Made by a program: the position numbers and the translations under genes | NCBI GenBank assembly: GCA_964568355.1 | Contig: CAZMRK010000356.1 | Location: forward strand, 1-5,632 | Reading direction: 5' to 3' | Origin: JAJPJX01 sp964568355 | Lineage (GTDB): Bacteria > Acidobacteriota > Terriglobia > Bryobacterales > Bryobacteraceae | DNA: 5,632 nt | The notes under the pieces: generated by a model | The model's database searches: none | What the model saw: only the letters and a program-made list of their open reading frames with translations | Told to the model about the DNA's origin: nothing | Shown: piece after piece, positions 1-5,484 of the stretch | Layout: each line of letters begins with the position of its first letter | Numbering within the stretch: position 1 is the first letter of the stretch

Positions 1-1
1 G

Positions 2-799
2 GCCAGTGAAGCGCTGCTGTGGCGGGAGCAGAGCCTGAACCTTCTGCCGCAGCCTTGCATTTGGGTCGCTGCGCCGTCCAATACCTGGCTGGAAGTGGGA
101 TCCCGCACACTGCGCGCGGCCGGGGTGGATCCGGTCGAAGAAGCCGACGCGCGGGACACGTATCTGGAAATTCTCAGTCAGGCACTGTCCGGCCTGGCGC
201 AGGCGCTTGCTTCCCGCCTGGGTGGCGAGGTCACCTGCGGCAAAAGCAGCGAGCCTGCTTCCCCTCCAGCGGTAAGCGAGGGCTTGGCTGTAGCCCTAAC
301 TTACGAAGGGACATCGTTGCCGGCGCTATTTGTCGCCTTCTCGCCTGAACTGGTCGCCCGGGTTACGGAAGAGCCGGCAGCCGAGACTCCGCCGCAGGCG
401 GAAAAACCGCCTGCTTCCACACAGTCGCGGGAACCGGCTGCGGTGGCGCCTTTCACCACCGGCCCTCCTCAATCGATCGAGATGCTCCTGGATCTGGACC
501 TTCCGGTAACCGTCTCATTCGGGCAATCGCGCATGCTCCTCAGCGACGTGCTCAAGCTGAACGCCGGATCCGTGATCGAGCTGAGCAGTCATGTCAACGA
601 TCCGGTGGAGGTCATCGTGAATAACTGCGTGGTGGCGACCGGCGAAGTGGTTGTCGTAAATGGAAATTTCGGCATTCGGATCGAACACATCCTGGCCCCG
701 GAGGAACGGCTACGCTTTTCGGTCCCGCAGTCCAGTTCCGGAAGCCGCGCCACGATCCAGGGTGCCCAAACCGACCGCGGCGGACCTTTGAAAAGGTAG
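2..799 (+). CDS. fliN: Flagellar motor switch protein FliN, 5' end outside window
   Basis: This is the last 265 codons of a gene that stays open to the left edge; a GTG at 95 is internal and need not be the start. FliN forms part of the cytoplasmic C-ring that switches flagellar rotation and helps drive export. The C-terminal SpoA/FliN domain runs from about residue 159 to 236, counted from the window edge. It begins 'LDLDLPVTVSFG' (164-174), has 'LKLNAGSVIEL' (184-194), then 'DPVEVIVNN' and 'GEVVVVNGNFGIRI' (214-227), all hallmark FliN positions. Residues 1-122 form a folded-looking alpha/beta N-terminal region, possibly CheC-like, including 'YLEILSQALSGLAQAL'. A Pro/Ala/Glu-rich linker (123-157) separates it from SpoA. 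Classical FliN is only about 100-140 residues, so this is the long form that I associate with acidobacteria. A type III secretion SpoA protein is the alternative, but the match to flagellar FliN is closer. No flagellar gene follows, so it is probably the end of its operon. Confidence 0.85.
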   Translation, partial: ASEALLWREQSLNLLPQPCIWVAAPSNTWLEVGSRTLRAAGVDPVEEADARDTYLEILSQALSGLAQALASRLGGEVTCGKSSEPASPPAVSEGLAVALTYEGTSLPALFVAFSPELVARVTEEPAAETPPQAEKPPASTQSREPAAVAPFTTGPPQSIEMLLDLDLPVTVSFGQSRMLLSDVLKLNAGSVIELSSHVNDPVEVIVNNCVVATGEVVVVNGNFGIRIEHILAPEERLRFSVPQSSSGSRATIQGAQTDRGGPLKR

Positions 800-867
800 C
801 CTTCCGCCCCCACGCCCCTAGAACCTGACTTTGACGTCATTTTTCTGGTGACGGCGAACCCGGCCCG

Positions 868-876
868 TGTTACATT
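868..876 (+). promoter_or_regulatory. Possible extended -10 promoter for the CBS-domain gene
   Basis: TGTTACATT has the TGn extension followed by TACATT, which matches four of six bases of TATAAT. A GTGACG hexamer at 848-853, matching four of six of TTGACA, lies 17 bases upstream. Transcription would start near 883, giving a leader of only about 13 bases that begins at the ribosome binding site. It is weak on sequence alone. Confidence 0.3.
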
Positions 877-882
877 TCCACA

Positions 883-890
883 GGGAGGGG
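883..890 (+). promoter_or_regulatory. Ribosome binding site deciding the CBS-gene start
   Basis: GGGAGGGG lies five bases before the ATG at 896. It favours that ATG over an in-frame GTG at 848, which has no purine-rich site before it, and over the ATG at 908. Confidence 0.7.
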
Positions 891-895
891 ATTCT

Positions 896-1393
896 ATGTC
901 GAGCCCTATGCAGGAGACCGCTTTGGCGGTCCGCCAGCAGTCCTTGGCACTAGTGGAGACCGTTCGTGAGCTGTTGGAGGCCAAGGGCCGCCAGATCTGG
1001 TCGGTAACTCCGGAACAGATGGTATACGACGCCATCGCGATCATGGCCGACCGCGGGGTCGGCGCCCTGGTGGTTCTCGCGGAAGGCCGTTTGGCTGGAA
1101 TCGTGTCCGAGCGCGATTATGCGCGCAAGGTAATCTTGCAGGGCAAGCATTCCAAGGACACCCAGGTACGTGAGATCATGACTAGTCCGGTCATCACGGT
1201 GACCCCGGAGTGTACCGTCGAACAATGCATGGAGATTGTCACAACCCGCCGCGTCCGTCACCTCCCGGTGCTCGAAGGGGAGCGTGTGGCCGGCATGATC
1301 TCGGTGGGGGATCTGATCAAAGCGATCATCTCGGCGCAGGCCCACACCATTCGTCAATTGAGCTGCTACATCACGGGCGATTATCCGGCCTGA
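896..1393 (+). CDS. CBS-domain-pair protein
   Basis: A 165-residue soluble protein consisting of a short N-terminal helix (about 5-33) and two CBS domains forming one Bateman module. CBS1 covers about 34-83, with 'VYDAIAIMADRGVGALVV' and 'LAGIVSERDYARKVI'. CBS2 covers about 90-147, with 'VREIMTSPVITVTPECTV', 'RRVRHLPVLEGERVAGMIS' and 'VGDLIKAII'. The tail ends in 'QLSCYITG', a C-terminus common in this stand-alone CBS group. Bateman modules bind adenosine nucleotides such as AMP, ATP or SAM and act as energy or metabolite sensors. The 'SERDYARK' and 'VGDLIK' stretches are where ligand-contacting Asp/Thr residues usually sit. There is no attached enzyme, channel or kinase domain, so its partner cannot be read from sequence. 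The ATG at 896 is chosen because of the site at 883-890. The stop codon overlaps the probable start of the next gene, suggesting co-transcription, although no functional link is evident. Confidence 0.9.
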   Translation: MSSPMQETALAVRQQSLALVETVRELLEAKGRQIWSVTPEQMVYDAIAIMADRGVGALVVLAEGRLAGIVSERDYARKVILQGKHSKDTQVREIMTSPVITVTPECTVEQCMEIVTTRRVRHLPVLEGERVAGMISVGDLIKAIISAQAHTIRQLSCYITGDYPA

Positions 1394-2445
1394 GCCGGCC
1401 GCTTCTCGGCGTCGCGGCGCTCGTGACCGGCACGATTGTTTTGGCAGTCCAGCCGGATCTGCTGGTCTATCGCGACGCCGGCGGCAGGGAGCAGCGGGTT
1501 CGTACGTCCAAGGACTGGGAAAAGCGGCGCAAGCAAATTCTCGCCAACCTGCAACTGGTGATGGGGCCTCTCCCCCGGACCGATCACTCGGCCCCGCAGA
1601 TGACCGTCGTGGAAGAGGTTCGGCTGCCGCACTATATCCGGCGAAAGATCACCTATGTGCCGGAAACCGGCGACAGCGTTCCGGCCTTTTTGCTTGTTCC
1701 GATCACCTCGGCGGCCTCGTCCGGGCGGAAACTGCCCGCCATGCTCTGCCTCCACCAGACTACCCGCATCGGCAAGGGCGAGCCGGCCGGGCTGGGCGGC
1801 AAGCCGAATCTCCACTACGCCGAGGAACTGGCGGAGCGCGGCTACGTGACCCTGGCACCGGATTATCCGAATTTCGGGGACTACACGTTCGATCCCTATG
1901 CTCACGGCTATGTCAGCGCCACGATGAAAGGGATCTTCAACCACATTCGCGCGGTCGACCTGCTGGCGTCTCTGCCGGAAGTGGATCCCGGCCGCATCGG
2001 TGCGATCGGCCACTCGCTGGGCGGCCACAACACGCTGTTTCTTGGCGCGTTTGATCCACGCGTCCGCGTGCTGGTCACCAGTTGCGGCTTCAATTCTTTT
2101 TTCCAGTACATGAAGGGAGACCTGACCGGTTGGAGCCACCGCGGTTACATGCCTCGCATCGCCAGTGAATACGGCAAATCTCCGGCACGGATGCCCTTCG
2201 ACTTTCCGGATATCCTGGCGGTTCTGGCGCCGCGCCCGGTCTTCATCAACGCGCCTCTCGGCGACACCAATTTCGAGGTGTCCGGCGTGCGCCGCTGTGT
2301 CGAGGTTGCCCTGCCGGTCTTCACGACTCTCTTTCATGCGGGCGACCGCCTGGTCGCCGAATACCCGGAGGGCGGCCACGACTTCCCCCCGGCAGTGCGG
2401 GAAGATGCCTACCGCTTTGTAGACCGCTGGCTCAAGCAGCCATGA
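1390..2445 (+). CDS. Exported alpha/beta hydrolase (dienelactone hydrolase/acetyl-xylan esterase-like)
   Basis: A 351-residue serine hydrolase if started at CTG 1390. The catalytic triad is readable: nucleophile Ser209 in 'GHSLGG' (207-212), acid Asp292 in 'APLGDTNFE', and base His330 in 'GGHDFPP'. 'LCLHQTT' (His122) sits where the oxyanion-hole loop usually lies. The fold suggests an ester-cleaving hydrolase, for example a carbohydrate deacetylase; the substrate is unknown. The first about 21 residues, 'SRPLLGVAALVTGTIVLAVQ', look like a signal peptide, implying export to the periplasm or cell surface. The start is uncertain. GTG 1423 is the first standard start after the CBS stop but would cut the signal peptide in half. 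GTG 1210 and ATG 1225 lie inside the CBS gene, and the sequence they add is only a shadow of CBS codons. No start has a clear ribosome binding site. CTG 1390 overlaps the CBS stop as CTGA, suggesting translational coupling. The 3' end overlaps the opposing gene by 14 bases. Confidence 0.85.
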   Translation: MSRPLLGVAALVTGTIVLAVQPDLLVYRDAGGREQRVRTSKDWEKRRKQILANLQLVMGPLPRTDHSAPQMTVVEEVRLPHYIRRKITYVPETGDSVPAFLLVPITSAASSGRKLPAMLCLHQTTRIGKGEPAGLGGKPNLHYAEELAERGYVTLAPDYPNFGDYTFDPYAHGYVSATMKGIFNHIRAVDLLASLPEVDPGRIGAIGHSLGGHNTLFLGAFDPRVRVLVTSCGFNSFFQYMKGDLTGWSHRGYMPRIASEYGKSPARMPFDFPDILAVLAPRPVFINAPLGDTNFEVSGVRRCVEVALPVFTTLFHAGDRLVAEYPEGGHDFPPAVREDAYRFVDRWLKQP

Positions 2446-3367
2446 GCCCGCGAAAGTATTCGATCGTGCGAACCAGGCCGTCTTCCAGGGGGACGCGCGG
2501 CTCCCAGGCCAGTAGCTGGCGAGCTTTGGAAATATCCGGCTGGCGCTGCTTCGGATCGTCTTCCGGCAGCGGCCGGTAGACCATCTCCGAGCCGGTTCCC
2601 GTAATCCGCCGGATACGCTCCGCGAACTCCTGAATGGTGATTTCCGTGGGGTTCCCCAGGTTCACCGGGTAGCGCTCGTCGGAATGCATCAAACGGTAGA
2701 GCCCATCCACCAGGTCGCTTACGTAGCAGAAACTGCGTGTCTGCGAACCGTTTCCGAAAACGGTCATCGGTGCCGAACGCAGGGCCTGGTCGATGAAAGC
2801 CGGAACCACCCGTCCGTCGTCGAGCTTCATGCGCGGCCCGTAGGTATTGAAGATGCGCGCAATGTTGGTGCGCACGCCGTGAGTGCGGTGATAGGCCATG
2901 GTCAGCGCTTCGGCGAAGCGTTTGCTCTCGTCGTAGCAGGAGCGCGGTCCGACCGGGTTGACGTTGCCCCAATATGTCTCCACCTGTGGATGCACGTGCG
3001 GATCGCCGTACGACTCCGAGGTCGAGGTGATCAGGAAGCGCGCCTCCTTCCGGCGCGCGAGCTCCAGCATGTTCCGCGTGCCCAGCGACCCGACATCGAG
3101 GGTTTCGATCGGATATTGCAGATAGTCTTTGGGACTGGCCGGCGAGGCCATGTGCACCACTGCATCGACATCCCCCTCCACCAGGACGGGACAGGTCACA
3201 TCATGACGTACGAATTCGAACGCCGGATGGTCTTGCAGGTGCGCAATGTTGCGCTCAGAGCCGGTCAGAAAATTGTCGAGAGCGACGACGATGTGGCCTT
3301 CCGCCAAGAGACGCTCGCACATATGCGAGCCAATGAATCCGGCCGCTCCAGAGACGACAATGCGCAA
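2432..3367 (-). CDS. uxs: UDP-glucuronate decarboxylase (UDP-xylose synthase)
   Basis: A 311-residue extended short-chain dehydrogenase/reductase that converts UDP-glucuronate to UDP-xylose and CO2 using tightly bound NAD. It works in the cytoplasm and supplies a precursor for surface polysaccharides or glycans. The NAD motif 'GAAGFIG' (G7, G10, G13) is at the N-terminus, with 'DNFLTG' (31-36) after strand 2. 'TSTSESYGDP' (114-123) carries Ser118 and Glu119, and the catalytic pair Tyr145/Lys149 is in 'CYDESKR'. 'ARIFNTYGPRM', 'DGRVVPAFI', 'GSQTRSFCYVSDLV' and 'DPKQRQPDI' (Arg275) are all diagnostic of UXS, and match human UXS1 as remembered, rather than an epimerase or dehydratase. The start is TTG, because GGAGGG lies 8 bases upstream and the Rossmann strand begins at once; a start at 3427 would add 20 non-conserved residues. 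No polysaccharide genes flank it, so it may stand alone. Its end overlaps the convergent hydrolase gene. Confidence 0.92.
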   Translation of the reverse strand: MRIVVSGAAGFIGSHMCERLLAEGHIVVALDNFLTGSERNIAHLQDHPAFEFVRHDVTCPVLVEGDVDAVVHMASPASPKDYLQYPIETLDVGSLGTRNMLELARRKEARFLITSTSESYGDPHVHPQVETYWGNVNPVGPRSCYDESKRFAEALTMAYHRTHGVRTNIARIFNTYGPRMKLDDGRVVPAFIDQALRSAPMTVFGNGSQTRSFCYVSDLVDGLYRLMHSDERYPVNLGNPTEITIQEFAERIRRITGTGSEMVYRPLPEDDPKQRQPDISKARQLLAWEPRVPLEDGLVRTIEYFRGLMAA

Positions 3368-3375
3368 TCGATGAT

Positions 3376-3381
3376 CCCTCC
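3376..3381 (-). promoter_or_regulatory. Ribosome binding site fixing the TTG start of the UDP-xylose synthase
   Basis: On the minus strand GGAGGG ends 8 bases before TTG (3367-3365). This is the best Shine-Dalgarno site in the intergenic region and supports the short 311-residue form. Confidence 0.75.
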
Positions 3382-3392
3382 ATAGTCTCCTT

Positions 3393-3398
3393 ATTGTA
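3393..3398 (-). promoter_or_regulatory. Possible -10 element for the UDP-xylose synthase
   Basis: The minus strand reads TACAAT, five of six matches to TATAAT. The inferred transcription start is near 3386, giving a leader of about 20 bases containing the GGAGGG site. No convincing -35 hexamer is present 16-18 bases upstream, so this is tentative. Confidence 0.35.
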
Positions 3399-3419
3399 GC
3401 CAGCCGGTTGGCGGAGGCG

Positions 3420-3428
3420 TGATACATT
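3420..3428 (+). promoter_or_regulatory. Possible extended -10 for the Fe-S oxidoreductase gene
   Basis: TGATACATT has the TGn extension and a TACATT hexamer, the same hexamer as before the CBS gene. No -35 is recognisable. Transcription would begin near 3435, leaving about 8 bases before ATG 3443, which would fit the lack of a ribosome binding site there. Confidence 0.3.
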
Positions 3429-3437
3429 CAGTACTGA
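3428..3437. repeat. Perfect 10-base palindrome in the divergent promoter region
   Basis: TCAGTACTGA is its own reverse complement. It sits just after the possible -10 element, about where transcription would start, and 5 bases before ATG 3443. The position would suit an operator, but the half-site is only 5 bases long and chance is possible. Confidence 0.4.
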
Positions 3438-3442
3438 TTTCC

Positions 3443-5302
3443 ATGGTCCAACCCTCCTGGCTCGAGATTTTCCTCCTGCTCCTTTTGATTGGTCTTTCCG
3501 TCACACTGTTCTGGCTGCGCCTGCGGGGGGCGGTCAGGGTCATGCGTGCGGCCCGCAAGGACGCGGATTTCGAGCTGCATCCCTTGGGACCGCGTTTGCG
3601 CCAGGTCGTCTGGGAGGTTCTGCTGCAGGGCAAGGTGATCCGAGAGCGTCCGCTGCCGGGACTGGCGCATGCCGTCGTGTTTTGGGGATTCTGCGCATTC
3701 GCTTTGATCAGCATGAATCACCTGGCGGAGGGATTCGGTTTCCACCTGCTGTCTCGTGAAGGCGGCGTGGGTTTGGCCTATTTCCGCTTCGTGGGAGTCT
3801 TTGCCATAGCGGTCGCCGTGTCGATTGCCGGGCTCGCCGCGCGGCGCTTTCTGGCCCGCCCGAGATGGCTGGGCGCGATTTCGCCCGAGTCGGGGGTAAT
3901 CGCCCTCCTGATCTTCATTCTGATGTTGACGTACCTGGCCGGCATGCCGGGCTATGGGCTGGCGGAGGGCACCCTGGCGGCGCGCGGCAACTGGTGGCTG
4001 CATACGGCGACGCTCCTGGCTTTCCTGCCCCTGATCCCCCACACCAAGCATCTTCACCTGCTGCTCAGTCCTGTGGCCGTATTTCTCCGGCGTCCCGGTT
4101 TCAGCCGGATCCCGCCCCTGGCCGGCGATGAAGATTTCGGGCTCGATACCGGCAAGGACGTGACCCGGTTGGAGGCCTTGCAGGCCTATTCCTGTGTGGA
4201 ATGCGGGCGCTGTACCGAGCATTGCCCCGCCTATGGCACCGGCAAGGTGTTGAATCCGAAAGAGATTATTCTGGGCCTGCGCCGCTATCTGAACGAAGAA
4301 GGTACGGGCAGCGCCGAACCGCTGCTGGGCCGCCACATTTCGAGCGAGGCCGCCTTTCAATGCACGACGTGTGGAGGATGTGAATTCCAGTGCCCGGTTG
4401 GCATCCAGCACCTGCCGGTGATCATTGGATTACGGCGCGGCGTGGTGAATACCGGCAGGTGGGAAGATGAGCACGGCGCCAAGCTGTTCCTGAATGTGGA
4501 GCGCAACGGAAACTCTCTCGGATTCGCCTCCAGCGAGCGGCAGAAATTCATCGAGAAGAATCAGCTTCCCCTCTATGACGGCAGCCAGGAATATTGTCTC
4601 TGGCTCGGTTGCATGGGCGCCTATGATCCGCATGGCCGGGAGATCGTGCTGGCGCTGGCGCAGGTTCTGCGCCACCTTCAGATTTCCTTTGGCGTGCTGC
4701 GCCGGGAGAAATGCAACGGCGATCCCGCGCGGCGCCTGGGCAACGACTATCTGTTTTCTCAGATGGCGGAGTTCAATATCGAGCAGATCTCGGGGGCAAA
4801 AGTGCGCAAAATGGTATCCATCTGTCCTCACTGCGTGCGCACCATCGGGCAGGATTGGAAGGAGTTCGGCGCGGCCTTCGAGATCGAACATCATAGCGAG
4901 CTGCTGGCCCGGCATCAGGATCGGCTGCCGGCCGGGGCGGCGGGCAGGGAAACGGTCGTGTTCCACGACCCGTGCTATCTGGGGCGATACCGCAACGTCT
5001 ACGAACAGCCGCGCCAGGTGCTGGCTCGCTCGGCCGATGTGGTGGAGGCGGGGCGCGCGCGCGAGCGGTCGTTCTGCTGCGGCGCCGGCGGCGGGCAGAT
5101 GTTTCTGGGCGAGGAAAAGGGGCAGCGGGTGAACATGGTACGCGCGGAAGAACTGGCCGGCACCGGAGCGGCGGTGGTGGGAACCGCCTGCCCCTTCTGC
5201 CAGACTATGTTTCGCGACGCCTTCGGAGCCATGGACCGTCCCGCGCCGAAGCTGATGGACATCGTGCAGATCGCCGCCCAATCGCTGTCCCCCGATCGGT
5301 AG
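3443..5302 (+). CDS. Membrane heme b/Fe-S oxidoreductase with two CCG domains (EMO/EtfD-like)
   Basis: A 619-residue protein. Residues 1-215 carry about five membrane helices (about 6-26, 74-95, 112-132, 150-168, 186-212), resembling the heme-b subunit NarI. His76, His93, His187, His200, His203 and His205 are candidate heme ligands. A ferredoxin-like segment follows: C251-x2-C254-x2-C257-x3-C261-P and C307-x2-C310-x2-C313-x3-C317-P, binding two 4Fe-4S clusters. Two CCG (DUF224, HdrB/HdrD-type) domains end the protein. The second is canonical: C511, C545-C546, C583-x2-C586. The first has C390, C424-Asn425, C461-x2-C464. Established members with this layout are ETF:menaquinone oxidoreductase (EMO) and mycobacterial EtfD, which pass electrons from acyl-CoA dehydrogenases through electron-transfer flavoprotein to menaquinone. 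That role is inferred here, because no etfAB or acyl-CoA dehydrogenase is in the window. A lactate/glycolate-type oxidase subunit is less likely because of the membrane domain. ATG 3443 is preferred; GTG 3419 has GGAGG only one base away, too close to serve it. Confidence 0.85.
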   Translation: MVQPSWLEIFLLLLLIGLSVTLFWLRLRGAVRVMRAARKDADFELHPLGPRLRQVVWEVLLQGKVIRERPLPGLAHAVVFWGFCAFALISMNHLAEGFGFHLLSREGGVGLAYFRFVGVFAIAVAVSIAGLAARRFLARPRWLGAISPESGVIALLIFILMLTYLAGMPGYGLAEGTLAARGNWWLHTATLLAFLPLIPHTKHLHLLLSPVAVFLRRPGFSRIPPLAGDEDFGLDTGKDVTRLEALQAYSCVECGRCTEHCPAYGTGKVLNPKEIILGLRRYLNEEGTGSAEPLLGRHISSEAAFQCTTCGGCEFQCPVGIQHLPVIIGLRRGVVNTGRWEDEHGAKLFLNVERNGNSLGFASSERQKFIEKNQLPLYDGSQEYCLWLGCMGAYDPHGREIVLALAQVLRHLQISFGVLRREKCNGDPARRLGNDYLFSQMAEFNIEQISGAKVRKMVSICPHCVRTIGQDWKEFGAAFEIEHHSELLARHQDRLPAGAAGRETVVFHDPCYLGRYRNVYEQPRQVLARSADVVEAGRARERSFCCGAGGGQMFLGEEKGQRVNMVRAEELAGTGAAVVGTACPFCQTMFRDAFGAMDRPAPKLMDIVQIAAQSLSPDR

Positions 5303-5320
5303 CGAACCGCGCCGCGAGGA

Positions 5321-5329
5321 TGCTATACT
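5321..5329 (+). promoter_or_regulatory. Extended -10 promoter for tRNA-Lys
   Basis: TGCTATACT combines a TGn extension with TATACT, five of six matches to TATAAT. No clear -35 hexamer is visible. Transcription would start near 5336, leaving a leader of about 55 bases that contains TTGGT (5336-5340) and its inverted copy ACCAA (5349-5353). The gap from 5303 to 5390 holds nothing else that I can support. Confidence 0.5.
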
Positions 5330-5390
5330 TCGAAATTGGTAGACCGCGACCAACCGTACCGGCTGCCGAGTATCCTCCAGGTCCACCTTC

Positions 5391-5466
<76 letters not shown>

Positions 5467-5484
5467 ATTAAATCAATCAGAAAA

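Noticed and set aside
831..859. TTGACG at 831-836 as a -35 hexamer
   Set aside because: The bases 17 positions downstream (GCGAAC at 854-859) do not resemble a -10, and 16-18 base spacings give nothing better. The GTGACG/TACATT pair further down fits better.
1210..1389. Upstream extension of the hydrolase frame to GTG 1210 or ATG 1225
   Set aside because: It lies wholly inside the CBS2 coding region in another frame. The extra residues (Gly/His/Arg-rich) look like a shadow of GC-rich codons, and they would bury the signal peptide 60 residues into the protein.
1381..2379. 332-codon open frame on the minus strand
   Set aside because: It mirrors the hydrolase gene, whose catalytic motifs prove the plus-strand reading. 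The translation is Arg/Gln/His-rich without recognisable motifs, as expected for an antisense frame of GC-rich DNA.
3428..5386. Two long minus-strand open frames (3428-4411 and 4430-5386)
   Set aside because: Both are antisense shadows of the Fe-S oxidoreductase, whose cysteine motifs and membrane helices fix the plus-strand frame.
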